From assembly GCA_947166165.1 (NCBI GenBank), contig CAMVDK010000037.1:1-16410 (forward strand): a stretch of 16,410 nucleotides of DNA, read 5' to 3'. Source of the stretch: an uncultured Porphyromonadaceae bacterium (GTDB lineage Bacteria > Bacteroidota > Bacteroidia > Bacteroidales > Muribaculaceae). The notes beneath the pieces are model-generated. The model did not search any database. It was not told the origin of the DNA and saw only the letters and a program-made list of their open reading frames with translations. The translations under genes and the position numbers were made by a program. Positions 1 to 6,262 of this stretch are shown here, in pieces (within the stretch, counting starts at the first letter, position 1; each line of letters begins with the position of its first letter).

Positions 1-437
1 TCTTCTGCGGCTGGCTGAGCGACAAGGTCTTCAACGGCCGCCGTGCGCTGCCCACCATGATTTTCATGGCGCTCATCATTGTGGCCATCGTCATCTACTG
101 GCAGAACATGACCAACCTCAGTGTGGTGATTGGCTGCCTGATTGCCATCGGATTCCTCATCTATGGCCCGGTGATGCTCATCGGCGTGCAGGCGCTCGAC
201 CTGGCCCCGAAAAACGCCGCCGGCACCGCCGCCGGCCTGACCGGCTTCATGGGCTACGTGCTTGGCACGGCCATCCTGGCCAACAGCGTGCTCGGCTATG
301 TGGCCGACAGCACCGGTGGATGGGACTGGCCCTTCGTCCTGCTCATCGTGGCCTGCGTGCTGGCCATCTTCTTCATGGGACTGACCTACAAAGAGGAGCA
401 GTATCTCGTGGCCGACCGCAAGGGCGAGAACAAGTGA
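1..437 (+). CDS. glpT: GlpT-like glycerol-3-phosphate transporter, C-terminal part (5' end outside window)
   Basis: The open frame runs in from the left edge (codons from base 3), so only about the last 145 residues are present. They start with the major-facilitator loop motif GWLSDKVFNGRR, typical of organophosphate:phosphate antiporters. Four hydrophobic segments follow, consistent with TM9-12, including the stretch ALDLAPKNAAGTAAGLTGF, which closely resembles the matching segment of Escherichia coli GlpT (ALELAPKKAAGTAAG). The family exchanges glycerol-3-phosphate for inorganic phosphate across the inner membrane. The gene directly downstream encodes a glycerophosphodiester phosphodiesterase, the same glpT-glpQ pairing as in E. 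coli, which supports glycerol-3-phosphate as substrate. Hexose-phosphate or phosphoglycerate transport by a paralogue cannot be excluded from the C-terminus alone. Confidence 0.85.
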   Translation, partial: FCGWLSDKVFNGRRALPTMIFMALIIVAIVIYWQNMTNLSVVIGCLIAIGFLIYGPVMLIGVQALDLAPKNAAGTAAGLTGFMGYVLGTAILANSVLGYVADSTGGWDWPFVLLIVACVLAIFFMGLTYKEEQYLVADRKGENK

Positions 438-515
438 GCCAAGGCCGCATGGCACGTTGACTAAAGAACAGATTACGAATAAATCCAATTTCATTCATTT
501 TCAATAATTAATTTT

Positions 516-2141
516 ATGTTTAAACATCTCATTCGAATGGGCGCAGCCGGCCTGACGCTGGTGGCCCTTGCAACCTCTTGCTCCGAGGAGCAGCAGTTCA
601 CCAGTGAGAAGCGCGATGCCAAGCGCGTCGACGTTCAGGTGCTGAACGCCGAGCTGGCCAAGGTGCGCGACTACGTTCCCCTGTATGCCGTGATTGCACA
701 CCGCGGCTCCACCTTCTGGGCCCCTGAGGAGACCGAGGCATCGTGGCGCTGGGCCCGCGAAATGGGTGCCGACTATCTCGAGAGCGACGTGCAGTGCACC
801 AAGGACGGCATCGTGCTCGCCAACCACGACGAGAACCTGAAGCGCACCACCAACATCGAGAACGTCTTCTCGGAGGCCGTGCCCACCAGCCGCGTTGACT
901 TCTACATGAGCCTGGGCTTCAGCCGCGACGACGCCGAGAAGCAGTATGGCCGCGACGTGGCTGCCTTCCGCCCCTTCTACACCCTGAGCTACTACTACGC
1001 CGAGCTGCTCATGCTTGACTCGGGCAGCTGGTTCAACGAGACCAGCCTCGAGCAGGCCCGCCCGTCGTTTGCCGCCAACAGTGGCTACTTCGACAAGACC
1101 ACCGGCAAGATTGTATACAGCGACGGCCTCTACATCAGTGCCATCCAGGACCAGATCGCCTATGCCGAGGGCAAGCGACTGGTGCGCGACGCCAACGGAC
1201 GCCGAGTGCTCTCCTACAAGGTCAAGGACGAGTACAAGGGCATGACCCTGGACCAGATCTACAACGCCATCAAGGCTAAAGGCCAGTACAAGCCCAAGTA
1301 CATGGACTTCATCGAGTATGACTTCGCCAACGCCTACGAGGCCGACCCGCAGGACACCGGCAATCGTCCCGGCATCTATGTGGAGTTCAAGGAGAGCTGG
1401 CTCAACCCCGACAACATGGAGCAGCGCGTCTACGACGCACTGACCGAGTGCGGCTGGAACATCATCGAGAAGCCCGCCACCGAGACCGCTTTCTACAAGG
1501 GCGGCAAGGTGAACGTGGGCAACACCAACGGCAAGGTGATCCTGCAGACCTTCTCGTTCGACGCACTCCGCCGTGCCAACGACATCTTCAAGGGACGCGT
1601 GCCCATGTGCTACCTGCTGTGGATCAGCGAGCCGGCCTATGCCACCGACATCGCCATCGACGACCCCACGGGCTATGCAGCCTTCATCAAGTGGGCACAG
1701 GACAACGGTGCCCACATCATCGGCCCGGCCATCAGCGGCGCTCCCAACAACTATCCCGAGATGAACGCCCCCTGGCAGGCCTACATGATTCGCAAGAGCG
1801 GCATGATCAACCATCCCTACTCGTTCGACTCGTGGGCACAGATGTGCAAATACATGGGCTACTACAACTATGATCTCGAAACCGAGTTCGACGACCTGCT
1901 GCGCCTCAACATCCCCGCCACGGCCTACACCGCCAGCGGCTATCCCAGCAGCGTGCCCGTCTATATGGACGGTTTCTTCACCAACCGCACCGAGATGTCG
2001 CTCAAATACATGATTGAGAACGGCTTCCGTGGCAACGCCAAGCTGCCCAACCCCTTCCACGCCGGCCAGTACTACGACAACTCGCAGGCCAACGTCACCG
2101 TGCCCGATGCCATCCAAACGCTCGAGCGACTGGGCTACTGA
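516..2141 (+). CDS. glpQ: GlpQ-like glycerophosphodiester phosphodiesterase, lipoprotein
   Basis: 541 residues. It hydrolyses glycerophosphodiesters to glycerol-3-phosphate and an alcohol. The N-terminus is a lipoprotein signal with lipobox LATSC (Cys22), followed by acidic SEE, which resembles the surface-export signal of Bacteroidetes lipoproteins. The GDPD barrel signature is clear: AHRGS (His62, Arg63), APEET (Glu71-72), LESDVQCTKDG (Glu89, Asp91) and ANHDE (His104). Later come YVEFKES, VILQTFSFDALR and DGFFTNR, matching the later barrel strands. It is longer than typical GDPD proteins (about 250-360 residues). The extra sequence lies between roughly residues 120 and 260 and in a C-terminal segment around 390-480. 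The start is the ATG after an AT-rich leader; no good alternative exists. It lies 78 bp after glpT and 58 bp before the porin gene, so co-transcription is likely. Confidence 0.9.
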   Translation: MFKHLIRMGAAGLTLVALATSCSEEQQFTSEKRDAKRVDVQVLNAELAKVRDYVPLYAVIAHRGSTFWAPEETEASWRWAREMGADYLESDVQCTKDGIVLANHDENLKRTTNIENVFSEAVPTSRVDFYMSLGFSRDDAEKQYGRDVAAFRPFYTLSYYYAELLMLDSGSWFNETSLEQARPSFAANSGYFDKTTGKIVYSDGLYISAIQDQIAYAEGKRLVRDANGRRVLSYKVKDEYKGMTLDQIYNAIKAKGQYKPKYMDFIEYDFANAYEADPQDTGNRPGIYVEFKESWLNPDNMEQRVYDALTECGWNIIEKPATETAFYKGGKVNVGNTNGKVILQTFSFDALRRANDIFKGRVPMCYLLWISEPAYATDIAIDDPTGYAAFIKWAQDNGAHIIGPAISGAPNNYPEMNAPWQAYMIRKSGMINHPYSFDSWAQMCKYMGYYNYDLETEFDDLLRLNIPATAYTASGYPSSVPVYMDGFFTNRTEMSLKYMIENGFRGNAKLPNPFHAGQYYDNSQANVTVPDAIQTLERLGY

Positions 2142-2199
2142 TTTAAATGCACAACGCATCTAAACAACAGAATCACGAATCGAATAAGAACATTATATT

Positions 2200-3522
2200 A
2201 TGAACAAATATTTCATCATGCCCGCTCTGGCCCTGATGGCCCTGGGCGCAGCAGCGCAGGACTTCGACAACGACCCCACCCTGCAACTCGAGAAACAGGA
2301 TGCCAAGTTCACCATCGGCGCCCGCTTCATGGCCGACGCCGCCACCTACCACAGCGACTTCACCCCGCTGCAGAGTGGCGCATCGATCAGCGACGCACGC
2401 ATCCGCACCTCGTTCACCTATAAGAACTGGTACCTCTACGCCGACTTCGGCTTCGGCGGCGGCAAGTTCGCCCAGAAGAACATCTTCGCTCAGTGGAGCA
2501 ACGGCACCCATTCGGTCAAGGCCGGTTACTACAACGACCCCGCCGGCTCGATGGCCCGCAACACCTCGCTGGGAAGCTACCACTTCATCTCGCGCGCCGG
2601 CTCGAGCAACTCGCTCGGCGAGGGACGTGAACTCGGTATCAGCTACAAGTACAACACCGACCGCTTCATGGCCTACCAGGGCGTGTTCACCGAGAACCAG
2701 TACAACAAAATCGACGCCGGCTTCAAAGGCCTGACCATCGACGGCCGCTACCTGGTGCGCCCCATCATCGACGACAACCAGACGCTGCACATCGGCGTCA
2801 GCGGCCGCTTTGCCCACCTGGGCGGTGGCGAGGTGTACAACAACATCCTCAAGAAGACCTACCACATGAGCCAGAGCCTGGAGACCTTCGTCGACGAGGA
2901 CGACCAGTTTGTGACCGCCGACCTCGACTGGGCCAACAACGTGGGCAGCATCGGTGCAGAAGCACTCTACCACAACGACAAGTTCTTCATCCGTGGCGAG
3001 TACTTCTACAAGCACGTCACCAAGAAGCGCGACACCTACTCGCTGATGATCGACGCCCAGAACAACATCGACGGCTGGGGCTCGCTCGAAGCATGGGACA
3101 ACGCCAACAAGCTGCGCAGCAACAACTTCCACGGCGGCTATGTGGAGACCGGCTTCCAGATTCTCGGCAGCGGCTACAAGTACAACAAGTGCGACGGTCT
3201 GCTCGGCGGCCTCAACGGCAAGGCCCTGGAGATTGTGGCCCGCTACAACTACACCGGCCTCAACGACCTCACCGACGGTGAGTACTTCAACGCCGGCCGC
3301 GGACACTACTATGCCGCCGGCTACATGGAAGACTGGCCCGGCACCGGCGCCACCAGCGTGGGAGGTGGCAACCTCCACAGCGCCACCATCGGCCTGAACT
3401 ACTCCTTCAACAAGTACGTCCAGGTCATGGTCGACTACACCTACCACCGCCTCTGCAGCGACTACCACCCCAACGACAAGAACTTCCACGTGGGCCAGGC
3501 CCGCCTGCAGTTCACCTTCTGA
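2200..3522 (+). CDS. OprO/OprP-like outer-membrane porin
   Basis: 440 residues. The N-terminus MNKYFIMPALALMALGAAA is a signal peptide with probable cleavage before Gln20. The mature part is rich in alternating aromatic/polar strands and ends in QARLQFTF, the terminal-Phe signature of an outer-membrane beta-barrel. Segments such as KFTIGARFMADAATY, ISDARIRTSFTYKNWYLYAD and the closing VMVDYTYHRL resemble the phosphate-selective porin O/P family. That family forms trimeric anion-selective channels for phosphate, polyphosphate or phosphorylated solutes. Placement directly after glpT and glpQ suggests it admits glycerophosphodiesters or released phosphate compounds. Substrate selectivity is inference. 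A strong hairpin follows the stop codon, so this is probably the last gene of the operon. Confidence 0.85.
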   Translation: MNKYFIMPALALMALGAAAQDFDNDPTLQLEKQDAKFTIGARFMADAATYHSDFTPLQSGASISDARIRTSFTYKNWYLYADFGFGGGKFAQKNIFAQWSNGTHSVKAGYYNDPAGSMARNTSLGSYHFISRAGSSNSLGEGRELGISYKYNTDRFMAYQGVFTENQYNKIDAGFKGLTIDGRYLVRPIIDDNQTLHIGVSGRFAHLGGGEVYNNILKKTYHMSQSLETFVDEDDQFVTADLDWANNVGSIGAEALYHNDKFFIRGEYFYKHVTKKRDTYSLMIDAQNNIDGWGSLEAWDNANKLRSNNFHGGYVETGFQILGSGYKYNKCDGLLGGLNGKALEIVARYNYTGLNDLTDGEYFNAGRGHYYAAGYMEDWPGTGATSVGGGNLHSATIGLNYSFNKYVQVMVDYTYHRLCSDYHPNDKNFHVGQARLQFTF

Positions 3523-3545
3523 TGGTCGCAGCAACCGCAGTTCAC

Positions 3546-3577
3546 ACAATGGCCACCCCACCGCGGGTGGCCATTGT
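3546..3577 (+). terminator. Hairpin terminator after the glp/porin operon
   Basis: A perfect 13-bp stem (3546-3558 with 3565-3577) around a 6-nt loop begins 23 bp after the porin stop codon. The stem is GC-rich (core GGCCACCC/GGGTGGCC). No long T tract follows, so it is either a terminator of a kind common in Bacteroidetes or an mRNA 3'-end stabiliser. Confidence 0.75.
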
Positions 3578-3628
3578 TGCGATTCCCAGTTCCATTTGGC
3601 GTTAAAAAAGCGACTTTTGTCCATTTCG

Positions 3629-3660
3629 TTTGGCACAATTATTGCAAATGCCTATTTTTG
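3629..3660 (+). promoter_or_regulatory. Bacteroidetes-type promoter of the glycine-zipper lipoprotein gene
   Basis: TTTG at 3629-3632 and TATTTTTG at 3653-3660 (consensus TAnnTTTG) are separated by 20 bp, matching the -33/-7 promoter of the Bacteroidetes primary sigma factor. The start codon follows about 28 bp downstream. Confidence 0.75.
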
Positions 3661-3687
3661 CAATCCAAAACCAAAATCAACAAGCTC

Positions 3688-4341
3688 ATGATGACAAGAA
3701 AAATCACTCTTGCCGCCGTGGCGGCCCTGCTGCTGCTCAGCGGCTGTGCGAGTTCCAACCAGTTCTACGGTGCAGCCACGGGCGCGTCGCTCGGCGGCCT
3801 GTTCGGGTCGGCCATCGGCGGCATCACCGGCGGCCGTCGAGGCCACGACATGGGCACCGTGGTGGGCATGGCCGTCGGAGCCGCCGTGGGAGCCGCCGCC
3901 ACAGCCCCCAAAACACGCGACCGCGACTACCGCTCGTCGGACTACTACAACGGCTACGGCGACGAAGACTACCGCCAGAACAGCGCCTACAGCCCCTATG
4001 CCGACATCGAGGTCGACGACATCCGCTTCGTGGACCCCAACCGCACCAACTGCATCGATGCCGGCGAGCACGCCAAGCTCTCGTTTGTGCTGCGCAACCG
4101 CGGCAACCAGTATGCCTACGACCTCGCCCCGGTCATCACCGTGACGGGCACCAAGCAGATCTACCTCTCGCCCACGGCCATCATCAGCGAGCTCGCCCCC
4201 GGCGGCGCCGTGCGCTACCAGGCCGAAGTCGTGGCCACCAACAAGCTCAAAACCGGCACGGTGGACTTCGCCATCAGCCTGAGCGACGGCGACCACCTCT
4301 ACACGCTCAGCTCCTTCCAAATGCCCACACGCGGCCGCTGA
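3688..4341 (+). CDS. Glycine-zipper lipoprotein with C-terminal Ig-like domain
   Basis: 217 residues from the first of two adjacent ATGs (3688 or 3691). The open frame extends upstream but crosses the promoter and the previous hairpin, so the longer start is rejected. The signal peptide ends in lipobox LLLLSGC (Cys20); the following ASSNQ lacks an acidic export signal, so a periplasm-facing lipoprotein is likely. Residues about 28-72 form a glycine-zipper region with repeated GAATGASLGG, GSAIGGITGG and VGMAVGAAVGAAA, as in outer-membrane lipoproteins of the SlyB/Rick_17kDa kind. A Tyr/Asp/Arg-rich linker leads to a C-terminal beta-rich domain (about 108-217, from ADIEVDDIRFVDPN). Its pattern, with KLSFVLRNRGNQYAYDL and LAPGGAVRYQAEV, resembles CARDB/Ig-like folds. 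The function is unknown; a role in envelope integrity is inference. It is monocistronic. Confidence 0.8.
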   Translation: MMTRKITLAAVAALLLLSGCASSNQFYGAATGASLGGLFGSAIGGITGGRRGHDMGTVVGMAVGAAVGAAATAPKTRDRDYRSSDYYNGYGDEDYRQNSAYSPYADIEVDDIRFVDPNRTNCIDAGEHAKLSFVLRNRGNQYAYDLAPVITVTGTKQIYLSPTAIISELAPGGAVRYQAEVVATNKLKTGTVDFAISLSDGDHLYTLSSFQMPTRGR

Positions 4342-4375
4342 AACGCTTCACGCGGCCGTCGGAACCACTTTTTTT
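4331..4375 (+). terminator. Probable terminator overlapping the lipoprotein stop codon
   Basis: CGGCCG at 4332-4337 can pair with CGGCCG at 4353-4358. Inside it TGAA (4339-4342) pairs with TTCA (4347-4350) around an ACGC loop. The TGA stop codon lies inside the hairpin. Seven T residues follow at 4369-4375, about ten bases after the stem, so termination is plausible but not certain. Confidence 0.45.
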
Positions 4376-4396
4376 CAAAAAAACCGTGCAAAGCCA

Positions 4397-4426
4397 TTGT
4401 CAGTTCAAGAAAAAGCAGTAACTTTG
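4397..4426 (+). promoter_or_regulatory. Promoter of tRNA-Lys
   Basis: TTG at 4397-4399 and TAACTTTG at 4419-4426 are 19 bp apart and match the Bacteroidetes -33/-7 consensus. The tRNA begins 17 bp after the -7 element. Confidence 0.7.
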
Positions 4427-4443
4427 CACCCGCAAATCACGGA

Positions 4444-4516
4444 GATTCGTTAGCTCAGTTGGTAGAGCAACGCCCTTTTAAGGCGTGGGCCCTGGGTTCG
4501 AGTCCCAGACGGATCA
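4444..4516 (+). tRNA. tRNA-Lys (anticodon UUU)
   Basis: The 73-nt cloverleaf can be folded by eye. The acceptor stem GATTCGT pairs with ACGGATC (one G-T wobble), the D arm is GCTC/GAGC, the anticodon stem is ACGCC/GGCGT with loop CTTTTAA (anticodon TTT at 4477-4479), and the T arm is CTGGG-TTCGAGT-CCCAG. The discriminator base is A4516. CCA is not encoded. It carries its own promoter and terminator, so it is a single-gene transcription unit. Confidence 0.96.
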
Positions 4517-4518
4517 CT

Positions 4519-4545
4519 GGCAGGCTTTTTGGCCTGCCTTTTTTT
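4519..4545 (+). terminator. Rho-independent terminator after tRNA-Lys
   Basis: A 7-bp perfect stem GGCAGGC (4519-4525) / GCCTGCC (4532-4538) with a 6-nt loop is followed at once by seven T residues (4539-4545). This is a textbook intrinsic terminator. Confidence 0.92.
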
Positions 4546-4595
4546 GTGCTTTGTATCAGGGAGTTATGAGTTTAACGAATTGATTTATTGCGGTG

Positions 4596-4646
4596 TTAGC
4601 CCAACTTCAACGCTGAAAAAATTTTTCAGCGTTGAAGTTGGGCTAA
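4596..4646. repeat. 51-bp perfect palindrome
   Basis: The arm at 4596-4620 is the exact reverse complement of the arm at 4622-4646, with a single central base (A4621). The centre is A-rich then T-rich (six A, five T); the outer parts are mixed sequence starting TTAGCCCAAC. It lies 50 bp past the tRNA terminator and abuts the 5' edge of the recombinase remnant. It may be a short mobile repeat, two abutted inverted ends left by an excised element, or a bidirectional terminator. Confidence 0.9.
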
Positions 4647-4850
4647 AGATTGCCGCCGCCGGCATCCGCGACGACATCACGAGCCACATGGGGCGGCACA
4701 CGTTCGCGACGTGGGCGCTCAGGCACGACGTGCCCATCGAGGTGATCAGCGCGATGCTGGCGCACTCTGACATCAGCGTGACGCAGATTTACGCCGAGCA
4801 GCAGGCAGGCACATGTGAACGAGGAGTTCAGGCGGCTGAACGGGCTGTGA
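4646..4850 (+). pseudogene. Tyrosine recombinase (integrase) C-terminal remnant, frameshifted
   Basis: Recognisable integrase sequence starts right after the palindrome with KIAAAGIRDDIT. It continues through box II HMGRHTFAT (His and Arg of the active site) and ends with LAHSDISVTQIYA, holding the catalytic His and the nucleophilic Tyr. After about base 4800 the frame gives unrelated residues. The +1 frame from 4815 reads VNEEFRRLNGL and stops at 4850, which is the expected C-terminal helix of such recombinases, so an indel lies between roughly 4795 and 4815. The N-terminal DNA-binding part and the first catalytic Arg are missing. Its position just downstream of tRNA-Lys suggests a decayed integrated element. 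It cannot be a working enzyme. Confidence 0.82.
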
Positions 4851-4876
4851 CTTTTGTTTAAAAAAAGCCAAAATAT

Positions 4877-4907
4877 TTTGCTATTAAAAATAAAAGCATT
4901 AACTTTG
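4877..4907 (+). promoter_or_regulatory. Promoter of the HicB-like gene
   Basis: TTTG at 4877-4880 and TAACTTTG at 4900-4907, separated by 19 bp, match the Bacteroidetes promoter consensus. The start codon is 22 bp downstream of the -7 element. Confidence 0.75.
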
Positions 4908-4929
4908 CGGTAATTAACCCAACATCAGA

Positions 4930-5337
4930 ATGAAGAGAGTAAGAGTATTTATCGAGCGCGGCAAGGACGGCACTTTCGGTGTGTATATGCCGGACGATGA
5001 CGGTCTGTCGTGGAGCGTGGTCGGCGACGGCCACACCATTGACGAGGCCGTTGCAGACTTCAAGTCGGCCTACGAGGAGATGAAGGCGTTTCACGCCGAA
5101 ACGGGGCGGGAGTTCGAGGATGTGGAGTTCTCGTTCCAGTACGACGTGGCATCTTTTCTCACCTACTACAAAGGACTGCTCACTCTTGCCGGTCTTGGCC
5201 GTATCACCGGCATCAACGAGCGTCAGCTGTCGCAGTACATGAGCGGTTACCGCAATCCGAGTGCTAAGACCACCCGGAAGATTGAGACCGCGCTGCACAA
5301 CTTCGGCAATGAATTGCAGCAAGTTCGTTTCGTCTGA
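4930..5337 (+). CDS. HicB-like antitoxin / HTH DNA-binding protein, no HicA partner
   Basis: 135 residues. The N-terminal half (about 1-55) has the HicB pattern: KRVRVFIERGKDGTFGVYMP, a short acidic turn, then GDGHTIDEAVADFKSAYEEM, as in the partial RNase-H-like fold of HicB antitoxins. The C-terminal part (about 86-127) is a helix-turn-helix, LGRITGINERQLSQYMSGYR, followed by KIETALHNFGNEL. HicB proteins neutralise the HicA mRNA-cleaving toxin and repress their own promoter. No double-stranded-RNA-binding-like HicA frame of about 60 residues lies on either side. It is therefore an orphan antitoxin or a stand-alone regulator, a form I recall from other Bacteroidales. It has its own promoter and terminator, so it is a single-gene unit. 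Confidence 0.8.
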   Translation: MKRVRVFIERGKDGTFGVYMPDDDGLSWSVVGDGHTIDEAVADFKSAYEEMKAFHAETGREFEDVEFSFQYDVASFLTYYKGLLTLAGLGRITGINERQLSQYMSGYRNPSAKTTRKIETALHNFGNELQQVRFV

Positions 5338-5369
5338 TTGATTGACACTATTGGCCGGAAGGCTTGCGT

Positions 5370-5396
5370 CCCCGGGGCATTGCCCCGGGGATTTTT
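5370..5396 (+). terminator. Rho-independent terminator after the HicB-like gene
   Basis: A perfect 9-bp stem CCCCGGGGC (5370-5378) / GCCCCGGGG (5382-5390) with an ATT loop is followed by A and five T residues (5392-5396). It starts 32 bp after the stop codon. Confidence 0.88.
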
Positions 5397-5562
5397 GGCA
5401 CAGTTTTAAAAATGTGTACCGCAATGGACATCTACCCCACCATCTCGCTGCGTTTTGACCGGCCACCGACAACCGCATCCCTGCCGTCAACATTCAGCCT
5501 TATGTTAAACCTTATATCCTTCGCCATAGTCTAACACTTGAATCAGAAAAAACAAGCACAAC

Positions 5563-5772
5563 ATGAAAACGCTGAAACGAATCCTGCTTCTGGTCGCTGT
5601 CGCATCCTTTACCGCAGCCCCGGTTTTAGCAATTCTTGGAGTGTACGCACTTGATATTGTTTATATATGCGCTGCCATCATTCTTTGTGTGCTTGCAGCT
5701 GTCGTTTTGGCCGTCGTGGCGGATTTCACAGGAAGCCCGTTTGACGACGACACGCCCATGTGGCTCAATTAA
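5563..5772 (+). CDS. Small membrane protein, unknown function
   Basis: 69 residues, no family recognised. Two hydrophobic segments are visible: residues about 7-29 (ILLLVAVASFTAAPVLAILG) and about 31-55 (VYICAAIILCVLAAVVLAVV). Each is long enough to span the inner membrane, and the C-terminus is short and acidic (FDDDTPMWLN). The first segment could alternatively be a signal peptide. The ATG follows a purine-rich leader (agaaaaaacaagcacaac). The third-position pattern is less GC-biased than in the housekeeping genes. The downstream hairpin with a T tract at 5852-5877 could end its transcript. No obvious Bacteroidetes promoter was found directly upstream. Confidence 0.5.
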   Translation: MKTLKRILLLVAVASFTAAPVLAILGVYALDIVYICAAIILCVLAAVVLAVVADFTGSPFDDDTPMWLN

Positions 5773-6050
5773 GTCACCGTTCGCTCCTTCATCCCCACCT
5801 TCGCCAACGGCGCGGCGACGTATGTGGGGACGATGGCCATCACGCGCGAAGCTACGTCGACAGACGTAGGATTTTTTGCCTCGGCAGCCCGCCCTACCGA
5901 CGAGGCATTCCCGGCGGAGCATCCTCGACGGCGCACACCCTCGGCGGCTTGACTCGGCCATCTGGCCACGCCAAGGCGAGGCCCTACTGGCTCGCGGATA
6001 GCTCCAATCATGAACCTTCATCAGCACGCCTTCATAACATTCGCCACATT
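5773..6050 (+). other. Non-coding, hairpin-rich intergenic stretch
   Basis: No intact gene is seen. The frame of the small membrane protein stays open after its stop for 59 codons (to 5952), with a phrase ATYVGTMAITREATSTDVG. I have a vague memory of similar phrases in Bacteroidales intergenic translations, which would suggest a recurring non-coding repeat rather than a gene. The sequence contains the terminator at 5852-5877 and an extra inverted pair, GCCTCG (5878-5883) with CGAGGC (5901-5906). Confidence 0.4.
5852..5877 (+). terminator. Rho-independent terminator
   Basis: Perfect 7-bp stem CTACGTC (5852-5858) / GACGTAG (5863-5869), GACA loop, then GA and six T residues (5872-5877). It sits 79 bp after the small membrane protein stop and is the likely end of that transcript. 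Confidence 0.75.
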
Positions 6051-6100
6051 AGACCTTCCGCCGTAAGTGGCAAAAAAAAACGAGTTACGGCGGAAGGTCT
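6051..6100. repeat. Long hairpin, 16-bp perfect stem with A-rich loop
   Basis: AGACCTTCCGCCGTAA (6051-6066) is exactly complementary to 6085-6100. The 18-nt loop contains nine consecutive A residues (6072-6080). On the minus strand this gives a run of T inside the loop, not after the stem, so it is not a standard terminator. It sits directly before the ATPase relic and may mark the breakpoint of the event that truncated it. Confidence 0.85.
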
Positions 6101-6112
6101 TTGGGCGAAAAT

Positions 6113-6262
6113 ATGAGCAGTCGCCGCGAACTCTTCCGCGAGCAGACACGCACACGCAAGGCACTGCACCTCACGCTGGTCACCACCTATCCACTGCCGC
6201 ACACTCAGTATTCCGAGATGATTCCAAGCATAGTGACCCTCGACGATTTATTCGTCGTTTGA
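6113..6262 (+). pseudogene. C-terminal relic of a Bacteroidetes AAA-type ATPase
   Basis: A 49-codon frame reads MSSRRELFREQTRTRKALHL, continues LTLVTTYPLPHTQYSEM and ends with IPSIVTLDDLFVV before a stop. The combination of a Lys/Thr-rich helix, the strand LTLVTTY and the terminal VTLDDLF is the usual C-terminus of the large (about 380-residue) Bacteroidetes ATP-binding proteins related to the archaeal-type ATPase/DUF234 group. I recognise it by memory of that family, not by a search. No Walker motifs occur upstream, where the 16-bp-stem hairpin and unrelated sequence lie. The relic is therefore a truncated fragment; its ATG is probably an internal Met of the original protein. Confidence 0.55.

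Noticed and set aside
501..2159. Long minus-strand open frame antisense to glpQ (similar ones antisense to the porin, peptidase, acyltransferase and tex genes)
   Set aside because: These are shadows caused by GC-rich third positions of the real genes. Their translations are low-complexity Val/Ala/Gly/Leu/His-rich and show no family motif, while the plus-strand frames carry clear signatures.
3574..3687. Upstream extension of the glycine-zipper lipoprotein frame
   Set aside because: It overlaps the preceding hairpin and the TTTG/TAnnTTTG promoter. The lipoprotein signal starts at 3688/3691.
4529..4645. N-terminal extension of the integrase frame through the palindrome back to the tRNA terminator
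   Set aside because: The translation upstream of about 4646 comes from the terminator and palindrome and has no recombinase similarity.
5424..5530. Possible recombinase N-terminal remnant (MDIYPTISLRFDR) and a phrase YVKPYILRHS resembling box II
   Set aside because: Both are short, in different frames, and degenerate at once. They are suggestive next to the integrase remnant but too weak to annotate without a search.
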